A DNA stretch of 64,000 nt, from contig NZ_CP072467.1 of assembly GCF_018437505.1 (NCBI RefSeq), forward strand, positions 2,294,001-2,358,000, written 5' to 3'. Origin of the DNA: Spiractinospora alimapuensis (GTDB taxonomy: Bacteria; Actinomycetota; Actinomycetes; Streptosporangiales; Streptosporangiaceae). The notes below the pieces were generated by a model. That model was not told the DNA's origin. It saw nothing but the letters and a program-made list of their open reading frames with translations, and did no database searches. Both the position numbers and the translations under genes were made by a program. Every line of letters begins with the position of its first letter. Positions within the stretch are counted from its first letter, which is position 1. Shown here one piece after another: positions 50,281-59,633 of the stretch.

Positions 50281-50724
50281 GTGGGGCTGCGTGGGATTCC
50301 GGGGCTCGTGACGGGGGTCCTGATCGTGTCGGCGTGCGCGCCGGGGGACGACGTGCCGGAGACGCCCACGGGCTGGGAGGGCACCGTGGGGCCCGTCAGC
50401 GAGATCGGTGAGGCCGAGCAGGCCATCTGCGCTCAGGTGCGGATCGGTGAGGCGCTGCGGGCCCTTGACGAGGTCGGAGCGCTCGACCACGCGGAGCGGG
50501 TCGAGCGGCAGGCGTGGGAGCGCGCCATGGAGGGCGGCGTGCTGCCCGAGGTGCATTTCCTCGCGGTCCAGTACGTGGCGGGCTCTCCGGACTGGCAGAC
50601 GGAGATGATCGCGTGGTGCGCCGACAACCTCTGGGACGTGGCACCCGGCGGGCCACTGCCACCGTTCCCCGAGGATGCCCTCCCCTCCTTCACCACGTCG
50701 GAGCGCGGAACCCACCTCCCCTGA
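50281..50724 (+). CDS. Small predicted lipoprotein
   Basis: The 147-residue product begins with a short positively charged, hydrophobic leader and a lipobox VSAC (VTGVLIVSACAPGDD), so it should be anchored on the outside of the membrane. The mature part contains three further Cys (AICAQV, IAWCADN and the lipobox Cys) and no domain I recognise. The GTG at 50281 has GGAGGGG just upstream. It is followed by the ECF41-type operon after 84 bp but has its own start signals. Confidence 0.65.
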   Translation: MGLRGIPGLVTGVLIVSACAPGDDVPETPTGWEGTVGPVSEIGEAEQAICAQVRIGEALRALDEVGALDHAERVERQAWERAMEGGVLPEVHFLAVQYVAGSPDWQTEMIAWCADNLWDVAPGGPLPPFPEDALPSFTTSERGTHLP

Positions 50725-50749
50725 GAGTGACCCACGCCACACGTATCGC

Positions 50750-50776
50750 TGTCAGGGATCGGTGGGCTGTCTCGTT
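50750..50776 (+). promoter_or_regulatory. Candidate ECF41-dependent promoter
   Basis: TGTCAGG (50750-50756), a 16-bp spacer and CGTT (50773-50776) resemble the ECF41 promoter TGTCACA-N16-CGTC. It lies about 33 bp before the oxidoreductase ATG, with AGGAG in between. Confidence 0.5.
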
Positions 50777-50808
50777 CGAACAACAAGCGAACGGACAGGA
50801 GCAAGATC

Positions 50809-52002
50809 ATGCGACACCGCATCATCGTCCTCGGAGCGGGTTACGCGGGGGCCGCCTCCGCCGGGTACCTCGCCCGCCATCTCCACTGTGACGACGTCGA
50901 GATCACGGTCGTCAACGCCGAACCCGACTTCGTGGAACGGATTCGCCTGCACCAACTCGCCGCGGGACACCAACTCCCCCGGCACCGGCTGACGGACATG
51001 TTCGCCGGCACGGGGATCCGACTCCGGGTGGCACGCGTCACCGCGGTCGACGCCGACGCCCGCACCGTGACCGTGGCCGACGACGAGGGAACCGACCAAC
51101 TCGGCTACGACACGCTGCTCTACACACTCGGTAGCTCCGTCTCCGACGGTGGCGTCCCCGGAGTGCGCGAGCACGCCTTCGACGTCACCAGTGAACCGTC
51201 GGCGCGCAGCGTGCGCGAGCGCCTCGCCGCGCTGGGGGAGAACGCCCGGGTTCTGGTGGTGGGTGGGAACCTGACCGCGATCGAGTCCGCCACCGAGATC
51301 GCGGAGGCCCGGCCCGATCTCCGGGTCTCGCTCGTCACCACCGACCAGCTTGGCGGCTGGCTGGGGACGTCAGCGCGGCAGCACATGCTGCGTGCCTTCG
51401 ACCGGCTCGGCGTCCCCGTACACGAGCACGCCACCGTCACACGGGTCGGGGCGTCGGAGGTCGTCACGTCCGGCGGGGCGACGTTCCCGACCGACATGAC
51501 CGTGTGGGCCGCCGGATTCGCCGCGCATCCGATCGCCGCCGCGAGCGGTCTCGCGGTCGAGGAGAACGGCCGCGTCACCGTCGACGACATGATGCGTTCG
51601 GTCTCGCACCCCGGGGTGTACGCGGCCGGGGACAGTGTCCTCGCCGTCGGTGGAAACGGGCGAGCACTCCCGATGTCGTGCGCCACGGCGGGATTCACCC
51701 GGATGCGGGCGACGGCGGCGATCATCAGGGACCTGACCGGCCACGAGGCCGGTCTGACCCTGCCACTCGCCTACTTCGGCAACTGCGTCAGTCTCGGGGA
51801 GAACGACGGAATCTTCCAGATGGTCGACGGCACGGGCCGATCCAAGGCGTGGTCGTTGCGCGGGCGTTCGGCCGCCTACTACAAGCGGTTCGTGTACCGG
51901 AACACGGCCTGGAACATGCACAACCCGACCTACGGACTCCCGACGTGGGGACGGCGCGTGACCGCCGCGCCGCACCGTGCCTCGGAGAGGGTCACGGACT
52001 AG
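50809..52002 (+). CDS. NDH-2-like FAD-dependent pyridine nucleotide oxidoreductase
   Basis: This 397-residue flavoprotein has an N-terminal FAD motif VLGAGYAGAASAGYLARHL, an NAD(P)-binding motif LVVGGNLTAIESATEIAE and the second FAD contact HPGVYAAGDSVLAVGG, the layout of type II NADH dehydrogenases and related disulfide-reductase-fold enzymes. A C-terminal membrane-binding helix is not obvious. It is followed directly by an ECF41-type sigma gene, which usually accompanies an oxidoreductase or carboxymuconolactone-decarboxylase-like partner. AGGAG precedes the ATG. Confidence 0.88.
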   Translation: MRHRIIVLGAGYAGAASAGYLARHLHCDDVEITVVNAEPDFVERIRLHQLAAGHQLPRHRLTDMFAGTGIRLRVARVTAVDADARTVTVADDEGTDQLGYDTLLYTLGSSVSDGGVPGVREHAFDVTSEPSARSVRERLAALGENARVLVVGGNLTAIESATEIAEARPDLRVSLVTTDQLGGWLGTSARQHMLRAFDRLGVPVHEHATVTRVGASEVVTSGGATFPTDMTVWAAGFAAHPIAAASGLAVEENGRVTVDDMMRSVSHPGVYAAGDSVLAVGGNGRALPMSCATAGFTRMRATAAIIRDLTGHEAGLTLPLAYFGNCVSLGENDGIFQMVDGTGRSKAWSLRGRSAAYYKRFVYRNTAWNMHNPTYGLPTWGRRVTAAPHRASERVTD

Positions 52003-52006
52003 CGTG

Positions 52007-52948
52007 ATGCTCATGGACGCCGCCACCGTCGAGCGCTTTGAGGCCAACCGGTCCCGGTTGGCCTCGCTCGCCTATCGCCTGTTGGGTTCGGCGGCCGACG
52101 CTGAGGACGCGGTGCAGGACACGTTCCTCCGCTGGCAGGCCGCCGACCGGGACCACATCCTGGTGCCGGAGGCCTGGTTGACCAAAGTGGTCACCAACGT
52201 GTCGCTGGACCGGCTCCGCTCTGCCCAGGCCCGGCGGGAACGCGCCGTCGGCGAGTGGATGCCGGAGCCGCTCCTCGACGGCGACCCGATGCTGGGCCCG
52301 GCCGAGACGGTGGAGCAGCGCGACTCGGTGACCCTGGCGGTGCTGATGCTGCTGGAACGTCTGTCTCCGGTGGAGCGCGCCGTGTACGTGCTCCGTGAGG
52401 CGTTCTCCTACGGGCACGCCGAGGTCGCCGAGATCCTCGACATCTCGGAGTCCGCGAGCCAGCAGCACGCGCACCGCGCGCGCGAACGGGTCGCGGCCGA
52501 ACGCCACGTGAGCGAGATCGACCGCGCCTCCGCCGACCGGATCGTCGAGGCCTTCGTCGAGGCCGCCTCCTCCGGGCAGACCGAACGGCTCGTCGCGCTA
52601 CTGACCGACGACGCGACCGCGGTCAGCGACGGTGCGGGGCTGTCCCGCACGCTCATGCGCTACGCGGATCCCACCAAGATCGCCCAGGTGATGCGGGCCG
52701 GGTTCAAGCCCAGCACGGCCAAACGACGCATGGCGGGCGGTACCCCCATGTTCTACTCCGGTCGTGTCAACGGCTCCCCGGCCGTGCTGGCCCTGGTGGA
52801 CGACCGGATGGTGGGCGTGGTCGCGTTGAGCGTCCGCGACGGGAGGATCGCCGCCGTCCATGGTGTCGCCAACAAGGACCGGTTGGGCCGCGCGTCCGAG
52901 GCGTGGCGCCGGCGACGACCCGACGCTCCACTCCTGGGGTCGTGGTGA
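52007..52948 (+). CDS. sigJ: ECF41/SigJ-type sigma factor with SnoaL-like C-terminal domain
   Basis: The 313-residue protein has sigma region 2 (YRLLGSAADAEDAVQDTFLR), region 4 (LSPVERAVYVLREAFSYGHA, then EVAEILDISESASQQHAHRA) and a C-terminal SnoaL/NTF2-like domain of about 120 residues that replaces an anti-sigma factor in this family. The usual DGGGK motif is present only as SDGAGLSRT. Starts at GTG 52004, ATG 52007 and ATG 52013 are all possible, one to ten bases after the oxidoreductase stop, so the two genes are coupled. It likely transcribes its own operon. Confidence 0.9.
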   Translation: MLMDAATVERFEANRSRLASLAYRLLGSAADAEDAVQDTFLRWQAADRDHILVPEAWLTKVVTNVSLDRLRSAQARRERAVGEWMPEPLLDGDPMLGPAETVEQRDSVTLAVLMLLERLSPVERAVYVLREAFSYGHAEVAEILDISESASQQHAHRARERVAAERHVSEIDRASADRIVEAFVEAASSGQTERLVALLTDDATAVSDGAGLSRTLMRYADPTKIAQVMRAGFKPSTAKRRMAGGTPMFYSGRVNGSPAVLALVDDRMVGVVALSVRDGRIAAVHGVANKDRLGRASEAWRRRRPDAPLLGSW

Positions 52949-52955
52949 CCAGCGC

Positions 52956-53534
52956 TCAGCGGCGAACTCCGTACCGGGGAAGGTCCGCGGTGTCCAGCAC
53001 GACCCCTTTCAGCGGCTCGGGCAGCTCGACTCCCTGAGCGAAGGTGGTGTCGTGCTTCGCGCGGTACTCACCGTCTTGGGGATCCCAGTACAGCCGGAGC
53101 GTCCCGTGGCGTGGGTCGATGACGAGGTAGATCGGTATCCCCCACCGCGAGTACAGCGTTGGCTTCACCGTGAGGTCGGTCGTGGCGTTACCCGGGGAGA
53201 CCACCTCCACCACGGCGTCCACCGCCTCGGGGCTGACCAGCCAGCCCTCTTCGTCCTCGACCTCGATCGTCGTCACCAGGAGATCGGGAGACGCGTAGTC
53301 CTCGCCCTCCACGGCCTCGACCGAACAGACCCGCAGCGCCACCCGCCCGTCCGGCAATCGCGGAGAGAGTTGATCATGGAGCCGCCGAAGCGAGCCCCCG
53401 TGCTTCTTCGGTGGAATCGGCGAGATCACGATAGCCCCGCCGAGGACCTCAACCCGGAACCCGGGAGGAACATCGAGGCGAGTCGCCAGCTCCCGCAGAC
53501 GCGGCGGAGGTGGGCCCACGTCCGAGACGGTCAC
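52956..53534 (-). CDS. Uma2-family PD-(D/E)XK nuclease-like protein
   Basis: The 192-residue protein has the Uma2 fold signature: FRVEVLGGAIVISPIPPKKH near the N-terminus, the acidic pair in SPDLLVTTIEVEDEEG and the conserved AVVEVVSPGNATTDLTVKP, which carries the putative metal-binding residues. These are common, often multicopy, proteins of uncertain role. GTG 53534 has AAGGAG 5 nt upstream; an ATG at 53597 falls inside the upstream hairpin and is unlikely. Confidence 0.85.
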   Translation of the reverse strand: MTVSDVGPPPPRLRELATRLDVPPGFRVEVLGGAIVISPIPPKKHGGSLRRLHDQLSPRLPDGRVALRVCSVEAVEGEDYASPDLLVTTIEVEDEEGWLVSPEAVDAVVEVVSPGNATTDLTVKPTLYSRWGIPIYLVIDPRHGTLRLYWDPQDGEYRAKHDTTFAQGVELPEPLKGVVLDTADLPRYGVRR

Positions 53535-53584
53535 CTGGTCTCCTTTCGGCACTGTGCGCGATTCCCCCTGGCATAGCAGGTGAA

Positions 53585-53613
53585 CGCGCACATCCACCTG
53601 GTGGATGTGCGCG
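53585..53613 (-). terminator. Perfect 14-bp hairpin between quinone oxidoreductase and Uma2 genes
   Basis: Bases 53585-53598 and 53600-53613 are exact inverted repeats around one T. It lies 57 bp after the oxidoreductase stop in the minus direction and 51 bp before the Uma2 start, so it may terminate one transcript or serve as an operator for the next. Confidence 0.6.
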
Positions 53614-53670
53614 AGCCCTGATGGGGGTGGAGAGATCCTGATCGGGGGATGGGGCGTGGGGGCGTGGCGG

Positions 53671-54639
53671 TCAGGTGGTGAAGACGACCTTGCCCATCAG
53701 CTCGCCCTGCTCCATCGCGCGGAAGCCCTCCTTGGCCTCGGTGAGCGGGAGCACCCGATCGATCCGGGGACGGACTCCGGTGCGGACGAGGAACTCGGCG
53801 AGCCGGCCGAGTTGGTGGCGGGTGCCCATGGTGGAGCCGACGACGGAGAGTTGGCGGAAGAAGACGTGGGCGAGCTCGGCCGACGGGGCGGGGCCGCTGG
53901 TGGCGCCGCACACGACGATCCTGCCGCCGGGCTGGAGCGAGCGAACGGAATGGGCCCAGGTGGCGGCGCCCACGCTTTCGAACACCGCCTGCACCCGCTC
54001 GGGCAGGCGTTCCCCCGCGGGGACGGCCTGGTAGGCGCCGAGGCGTTCGGCCTCCTGGCGCTTGTGTTCGCTGCGGCTGGTGGCGTAGACCCGCAGGCCG
54101 ATGGTGCTGGCCAACTGGATGACGGCGCTGGCCACTCCCCCGCCTGCGCCCTGCACCAGCACGGGGGCGCCCGGCTCGACCCCCGCCTTCTCGAACACCA
54201 TGCGGTAGGCGGTCAGCCACGCGGTGGGCAGGCAGGCGGCCTCCTCGAAGCTGAGGCCGTCGGGCTTGGGGACCAGGCAGCGGCGGGGCACGGCCACACG
54301 TTCGGCGAAGGTGCCGTCGTGAACCTCGGACAGCAGCGAACGCTTGGGGTCCAGGGTCTCGTCGCCCTCGCCCACGGTGGCGTCACCTACCACGGAGTGG
54401 ATGATGACGGGCCGACCGTCCTCGTCGATACCGGCCGCGTCGCAGCCGAGCACCATCGGCAGTCGCTCCTGGGGGAGGCCGACCCCGCGCAGACTCCACA
54501 GGTCGTGGTGGTTGAGGGCGGCCGCACGTACGTCCACCGTGGTCCAGCCCTCCGCGGGGCGCGGCTCCGGGTGCTCACCGAGCGTGAGTCCGGCGAGTGG
54601 GTCGTCGTTATCGGTGTGGGTTGCGGTGACAGCGAACAT
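53671..54639 (-). CDS. Zinc-free MDR-family quinone oxidoreductase
   Basis: The 322-residue medium-chain dehydrogenase/reductase has the N-terminal GroES-like part (AAALNHHDLWSLRGVGLPQE), the NADPH loop VQGAGGGVASAVIQLASTIG and the C-terminal EAKEGFRAMEQGELMGKVVF. The four-Cys structural-zinc loop of alcohol dehydrogenases is missing, which places it with quinone oxidoreductases/crotonyl-CoA-type reductases. ATG 54639 fits the N-terminus; it lies 55 bp after malic enzyme in the same direction. Confidence 0.88.
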   Translation of the reverse strand: MFAVTATHTDNDDPLAGLTLGEHPEPRPAEGWTTVDVRAAALNHHDLWSLRGVGLPQERLPMVLGCDAAGIDEDGRPVIIHSVVGDATVGEGDETLDPKRSLLSEVHDGTFAERVAVPRRCLVPKPDGLSFEEAACLPTAWLTAYRMVFEKAGVEPGAPVLVQGAGGGVASAVIQLASTIGLRVYATSRSEHKRQEAERLGAYQAVPAGERLPERVQAVFESVGAATWAHSVRSLQPGGRIVVCGATSGPAPSAELAHVFFRQLSVVGSTMGTRHQLGRLAEFLVRTGVRPRIDRVLPLTEAKEGFRAMEQGELMGKVVFTT

Positions 54640-54694
54640 GGCTCCGAGAGTAGATGGCGGGCTCGGGGACGGACCAGCCCCCGAGCCCGCTGTC

Positions 54695-55870
54695 TCACAG
54701 TCGGGCGACGCCGTCGACGCGCGCCCGCTCGGCCACGGCCGCGGACACGGCCGGGACCACACGCTCATCGAACGGGCCGGGGATCACGTAGTCGGGACGG
54801 GCGTCCGCGGCGACCAGGTCGGCCAGCGCGTCCGCGGCCGCCACCTTCATTCCCTCGGTGATGTCCGAGGCCCGCACCCGCAGCGCGCCCTGGAACACGC
54901 CGGGGAAGGCGAGCACGTTGTTGATCTGGTTGGGGTAGTCGCTACGCCCGGTCGCCACGACACTGGCGTAGCGGCCGGCCACGTCCGGGGAGATCTCGGG
55001 GGTCGGGTTGGCCATCGCGAAGATGACGCAGTCCGACGCCATGGTGGCGACGACCTCCTCGCGCACCTCGCTGGCGGAGAGGCCGATGAACACGTCGGCG
55101 CCGGCCATACCGGTCTCGATCGACCCCTTGAGGCCAGCCCGGTTGCTTCGCGCCGCGATCCGCTCCTTCTGGGGGTTGAGCCCGGGACGGCCCTCGTAGA
55201 TCAGGCCCTTGCTGTCGGCGACCGCGAGGTCGCCGATCCCGGCGTCGAGCAGGATGTTGGCGACGGCGAGCCCGGAGGCCCCCGCGCCGGAGACGACGGC
55301 GCGAAGGTCACCCAGGCCGCGGCCGGTGACCCGTGCCGCGTTGCGGAGGGCGGCCAGCGCGACGATCGCGGTTCCGTGCTGGTCGTCGTGGAACACGGGG
55401 ATGTCCAGGCGTTCCCGCAGTCGACGTTCGATCTCGAAGCAGCGGGGCGCGGAGATGTCCTCCAGGTTGATGCCCCCGAATGACGGGGCCATCCGCTCCA
55501 CGGTCTCGACGATCTCGTCCACCTCGCCACAGGTCAGGGCGATCGGCACGGAGTCCAGTCCGGCGAACTCCTTGAACAGCAGCGACTTGCCCTCCATCAC
55601 GGGCAGGGAGGCCTGTGGGCCGATGGGACCGAGCCCCAGGACCGCCGAGCCGTCGGTGACGACGGCCACGACGTTGCTCGTCCAGGTGAGGTCGTGCACG
55701 AGTTCGGGCGTGTCGGCGATGGCCTCACACACGCGGGCGACACCGGGGGTGTAGGCGAGGGAGAGGCTCTCCTGGTCGGTGACCCGCACTGAGGACTCCA
55801 CACGGAGCTTCCCTCCGCGATGCATCTCCATTGCTGGGTCGGTGTAGGGGACTGAGGACTGCACAGTCAT
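54695..55870 (-). CDS. Malic enzyme (short bacterial form)
   Basis: The 391-residue enzyme oxidatively decarboxylates malate to pyruvate with NAD(P). Conserved segments include [64 protein letters not shown] and the nucleotide motif [17 protein letters not shown]. Its length matches stand-alone bacterial forms without the phosphotransacetylase-like extension. The coenzyme cannot be decided by eye. Together with the two succinate dehydrogenases and Kgd it marks the region as rich in C4 metabolism. Confidence 0.95.
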   Translation of the reverse strand: MTVQSSVPYTDPAMEMHRGGKLRVESSVRVTDQESLSLAYTPGVARVCEAIADTPELVHDLTWTSNVVAVVTDGSAVLGLGPIGPQASLPVMEGKSLLFKEFAGLDSVPIALTCGEVDEIVETVERMAPSFGGINLEDISAPRCFEIERRLRERLDIPVFHDDQHGTAIVALAALRNAARVTGRGLGDLRAVVSGAGASGLAVANILLDAGIGDLAVADSKGLIYEGRPGLNPQKERIAARSNRAGLKGSIETGMAGADVFIGLSASEVREEVVATMASDCVIFAMANPTPEISPDVAGRYASVVATGRSDYPNQINNVLAFPGVFQGALRVRASDITEGMKVAAADALADLVAADARPDYVIPGPFDERVVPAVSAAVAERARVDGVARL

Positions 55871-56282
55871 GGGATTTCCCTGAATGGTCGGCCCCCGTGC
55901 TGCGGTGCTCGGGGGTGCTCGTCGGCCGCGATGGTCATTGCGGAGGTGCGGATGGCACCTGGCCAGGCGTTACGTAACGGCGATCGTGCGCCGTAGCGAC
56001 GGACTGTCGCGGGGAGGGCGTCGTTGCCCCTCGCGCCCGCGACGTGGCTGGGTGCCCGCGCTTTTCGTCGGCATCACCGCACGTCGTACGCCTGCTGTGC
56101 TGAATCGTGTGGCATGCCGGGGAGTCGACAAGGGCCCGGCACTACTCCACGCCGCAAATCATCACCGCACAGTGTTCGGGGGTTACCCGTTATCCAATCC
56201 TCTCACAACGGTAATCGTCGACACACGCAAGCCGGCGAAGATGATCGCTCCCAGGGTCCCCCCTCAGCACCGGAGGATGACG
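55871..56282. promoter_or_regulatory. Divergent promoter region with CGTTACGTAACG palindrome
   Basis: The 412-bp gap separates malic enzyme from the amino-acid ABC operon. A perfect 12-nt palindrome at 55968-55979 lies about 100 bp upstream of the malic enzyme start and could be a GntR- or other dimeric regulator site. No gene is supportable here. Confidence 0.4.
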
Positions 56283-57191
56283 ATGACCGGTCATTTCCGT
56301 ACGCCCCGGAGCCGCGCCACCACGGTGGCCGCGCTCGCCCTCCCCACCGCCCTGCTCCTCACCGCCTGCGGCGCCGACGGCGAGGACGCCCCGGCCGAGG
56401 AGGTCGAGGCGGACGAGGAACTCGCGGACCTCGTCCCCGAGGAGTTCGCGGAGTCCGGTGTGCTGCGGGTGGGGGTCAACGCCGAGTATCCGCCCGGCGA
56501 GTACCTCGACACCGACGGGCAGACCGTCGTGGGCTTCAACGTCGACCTGTTCGACTCCGCCGTGGCCAAGCTGGGGTTGACGAACGAGTGGGTCCCCGCC
56601 GAGTTCGAGGGGATCATCGTCGGCGTCCAGTCCGGTGAGTACGACGCCGGTGTGTCCTCGTTCACCGTCAACGCGGAGCGGATGGAAGAAGTCCACATGG
56701 TGAGCTACCTGACGGTGGGCACCCAGTGGTTCGCCCAGGAGGGCAACCCCCAGGGCGTGGACCCCGAGTCCGCCTGCGGACTCGCCGTCGCGGTGGAACA
56801 GCACACGGTGCAGCACGAGGACCTGGAGGAGCGCAGCGAGGCGTGTGTCGACGCCGGCGAGGAACCGATCGACATCCAGGCGCACGACAGTCAGGAACAG
56901 GCCACCGCGACCATCCAGTCCGGCGTCAACGACGCGGGACTGGCCGACCTTCCCGTCGCCATCTACGCGATGGAGCAGACCGACGGGGAGATCGAACTCA
57001 TCGGGGACATGTACGAGGACGCGCCCTATGGTGCGGTGGTCAACCACGAAAACACCGAGCTGGCGGAGGCGATCCAGGCCGGCTACCAGGCGATCATGGA
57101 CGACGGGACCTACGAGGAGATCCTGACCGAGTGGGGCGCCACCGAGGGGTCCCTGGACACCTCCGAGCTCGACCCCTTGGTCGGCGAGTGA
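56283..57191 (+). CDS. Amino-acid ABC transporter substrate-binding lipoprotein
   Basis: The 302-residue protein has a lipoprotein leader ending LLLTACG and a family 3 solute-binding domain (VLRVGVNAEYPPGEYLDTDG, VGFNVDLFDSAVAKLG, EGIIVGVQSGEYDAGVSSFT). It probably binds polar amino acids. GGAGG at 56272-56276 is optimal for ATG 56283; ATG 56277 directly abuts it. It heads an operon with a permease and an ATPase. Confidence 0.9.
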   Translation: MTGHFRTPRSRATTVAALALPTALLLTACGADGEDAPAEEVEADEELADLVPEEFAESGVLRVGVNAEYPPGEYLDTDGQTVVGFNVDLFDSAVAKLGLTNEWVPAEFEGIIVGVQSGEYDAGVSSFTVNAERMEEVHMVSYLTVGTQWFAQEGNPQGVDPESACGLAVAVEQHTVQHEDLEERSEACVDAGEEPIDIQAHDSQEQATATIQSGVNDAGLADLPVAIYAMEQTDGEIELIGDMYEDAPYGAVVNHENTELAEAIQAGYQAIMDDGTYEEILTEWGATEGSLDTSELDPLVGE

Positions 57192-57201
57192 GCCACCGCC
57201 C

Positions 57202-58155
57202 GTGACCTCTTCCAACGAACCCGCGGGCTCCCCGGCGCCCAGCCGCCAGCCCAGCGAGGCGGAGATGATCCGCGCCGTACCGGTCCGTCACCCGGGACGG
57301 TGGGTGGCCGCCGCCGTGCTGATGGTGCTGGCGGCGATGTTCGTGCACATGCTGCTCACGAACGACGCCTTCGACTGGGCGTTCACCTTCGAGGCCATGT
57401 TCACGCGTCCGGTGCTCATCGGGGTCCGCACCACCCTGTTGCTGACCGTGTTGGCGATGCTGATCGGGATCACCCTCGGCGTCGTCATCGCGGTGATGCG
57501 GCTCTCCGGAAACCCGGTGCTGGTCACCGTGGCGTGGCTCTACACCTGGTTCTTCCGTGCCGTCCCGCGTCTCGTCCTGGCCGTCCTCTTCGGCAACATC
57601 GCCATCCTGTACTCCACGATCCACGTCGGGCTGCCGTTCGACTTCTACTGGATGCCGCTGCTCGGACTGGAGGGTGAGGCGCGGCTCTTCGGCATCGACA
57701 CCCGGACCTATCTCAGCGGGTTCACCGCGGGCCTGTTGGCGTTGGCGCTGTCCGAGGGCGCCTACATGGCCGAGATCGTCCGCGCCGGCCTGTTGTCCGT
57801 GGACAAGGGCCAGGGCGAGGCGGCGCAGGCGCTGGGGATGCGCCGCACCACGGTGCTGCGCCGGATCACGTTGCCGCAGGCGTTGCGGGTGATCGTGCCG
57901 CCCTCCGGCAACGAGACCGTGGCCATGTTGAAGGACACGGCGCTCGTGGCCTACGTGCCGGTGACCACGGAACTGTTCTTCCAACTCCAGGCCATCGGCG
58001 CGCGGACCTTCAACGTCTTCCCGACGCTGGTGGCGGCGTGCATCTGGTACCTGGCGATCACGAGCGTGTTCATGATCGGGCAGTACTTCCTGGAACGCGC
58101 GTTCACCAAGGGGGACAGACAGGCGGAGGCCGCGCTGAAGGTGATGCAGCGATGA
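57202..58155 (+). CDS. Amino-acid ABC transporter permease
   Basis: The 317-residue permease has an N-terminal charged tail, about five or six membrane helices and the EAA-type loop [20 protein letters not shown] before [14 protein letters not shown]. It begins 11 bp after the binding protein and its stop overlaps the ATPase start (ATGA). Only one permease is present, so it should work as a homodimer. Confidence 0.92.
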   Translation: MTSSNEPAGSPAPSRQPSEAEMIRAVPVRHPGRWVAAAVLMVLAAMFVHMLLTNDAFDWAFTFEAMFTRPVLIGVRTTLLLTVLAMLIGITLGVVIAVMRLSGNPVLVTVAWLYTWFFRAVPRLVLAVLFGNIAILYSTIHVGLPFDFYWMPLLGLEGEARLFGIDTRTYLSGFTAGLLALALSEGAYMAEIVRAGLLSVDKGQGEAAQALGMRRTTVLRRITLPQALRVIVPPSGNETVAMLKDTALVAYVPVTTELFFQLQAIGARTFNVFPTLVAACIWYLAITSVFMIGQYFLERAFTKGDRQAEAALKVMQR

Positions 58156-58979
58156 CACCGCGAACGACAGAGGGAAACATGACCCAGTGGGCGGCGGAAG
58201 GGCAACGGGGCGACGACGCGACGGTCATGGTGCGGGCCGAGAACGTGCACAAGCGGTTCGGCAACCTCCCCGTGCTGCGCGGCGTCACCTTGGAGGTGCG
58301 CCAGGGTGACGTGGTCTGTGTCATCGGGCCGTCGGGGTCGGGGAAGTCCACCTTCCTACGCTGTGTCAACCACCTGGAGAAGATCAACGCGGGACGTCTG
58401 TGGGTGAACGGGCAGCTCATGGGTTACCGCCAGCACCGCGACCGCCTCTACGAGCTGAGCGAACGCGAGATCTCGCGGCAGCGGGCCGACATCGGCATGG
58501 TGTTCCAGCACTTCAACCTCTTCCCGCACATGTCGGCGCTCGGCAACGTCATGGAAGGGCCGGTGCAGGTCCGGCGCAGACCCCGCTCGGAGGCCCGGGA
58601 CCTCGCCCTGCGGCTGTTGGACAGCGTGGGTCTCGCGGACCGGGCGGAGGAGTACCCCGCGCGCCTGTCCGGAGGCCAGCAGCAGCGCGTGGCGATCGCC
58701 CGGGCGCTGGCCATGGACCCCACGCTGATGTTGTTCGACGAACCCACCAGCGCGTTGGACCCCGAGCTCGTCGGCGAGGTCCTCGCGGTCATGCGCCGTC
58801 TCGCCGAGGACGGAATGACGATGGTGGTGGTGACGCACGAGATGGGGTTCGCGCGGGAGGTCGGCGACTGGGTGGCGTTCATGGACGACGGCGTCATCCT
58901 GGAGCAGGGTCCACCGGACGAGGTGCTGACCAACCCCCAGCACCCGCGCGCGCAGGAGTTCCTCGCCCGTGTCCTGTAG
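58152..58979 (+). CDS. Amino-acid ABC transporter ATPase
   Basis: The ATPase of about 275 residues has Walker [11 protein letters not shown]-loop [12 protein letters not shown], signature LSGGQQQRV, Walker B LMLFDEP and switch His [13 protein letters not shown], very close to GlnQ/polar-amino-acid importers. ATG 58152 overlaps the permease stop; ATG 58179, with AGAGGGA nearby, is an alternative nine codons in. Confidence 0.93.
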   Translation: MTPRTTEGNMTQWAAEGQRGDDATVMVRAENVHKRFGNLPVLRGVTLEVRQGDVVCVIGPSGSGKSTFLRCVNHLEKINAGRLWVNGQLMGYRQHRDRLYELSEREISRQRADIGMVFQHFNLFPHMSALGNVMEGPVQVRRRPRSEARDLALRLLDSVGLADRAEEYPARLSGGQQQRVAIARALAMDPTLMLFDEPTSALDPELVGEVLAVMRRLAEDGMTMVVVTHEMGFAREVGDWVAFMDDGVILEQGPPDEVLTNPQHPRAQEFLARVL

Positions 58980-59207
58980 GGCGCGCCCCTGAGATCGCGT
59001 TGGCTGGGGCACGGCGTCCGCGGGGAGCTCGGATCGCGTGGTGTGGGGGTGTTTCCGACGCGAAGCGGCTCGCCGAACCCCGTGTCACCGCGCCGACCAG
59101 GGGACTATCGGTACTTCTCGGACACGGCTGGGCGCGGGTGCGACAGACGACCGGGCAAACACGATAGATTGCAAGGAGGCGGCTAACTCGCTCACCGGAG
59201 GAGGGAC

Positions 59208-59633
59208 GTGACCGAGGAAACGGCTGTGTCCGCGCTTGGCGCAACGGGCATACGCGACGCGGTAACTGTCCGGATACCAGCGGACAGCGCATACCTCTCC
59301 GTGCTCAGGACCGCGACGGCCGGGCTCGCGGCGCGACTCGATTTCACGCTGGACGAGATCGAGGACCTGCGGATCGGTGTCGACGAGGCGTGCGCGATGC
59401 TCCTCGCCCAGGCACTTCCCGGGACCGACCTGACGACGGAGTTCGAACTCGACGGTGATGGGATGCGGGTCGCGGTCTCGGTTCTGACCGCGGACGGTCG
59501 GCTCCCGGCGCGCGACACCTTCGCGTGGAAGGTGCTCAGCGCGCTCGCGGGCGATGTCGACGCACGGGTGGGCCCCGACGACAGGGTGGTCATCATGCTC
59601 TACAAACGGCGAGACACCGCGGAGCCGGCGTGA
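59208..59633 (+). CDS. UsfX/RsbW-like anti-sigma factor
   Basis: The 141-residue protein has a GHKL ATPase-type fold (LRTATAGLAARLDFTLDEIE, DLRIGVDEACAMLLAQALPG, FAWKVLSALAGDVD). The N-box asparagine of RsbW kinases is Met here, as it is also replaced in mycobacterial UsfX, so ATP-dependent phosphorylation of an antagonist may be lost. It overlaps the sigma gene by GTGA, the standard anti-sigma/sigma arrangement. GGAGGAGGG precedes the GTG. Confidence 0.85.
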   Translation: MTEETAVSALGATGIRDAVTVRIPADSAYLSVLRTATAGLAARLDFTLDEIEDLRIGVDEACAMLLAQALPGTDLTTEFELDGDGMRVAVSVLTADGRLPARDTFAWKVLSALAGDVDARVGPDDRVVIMLYKRRDTAEPA

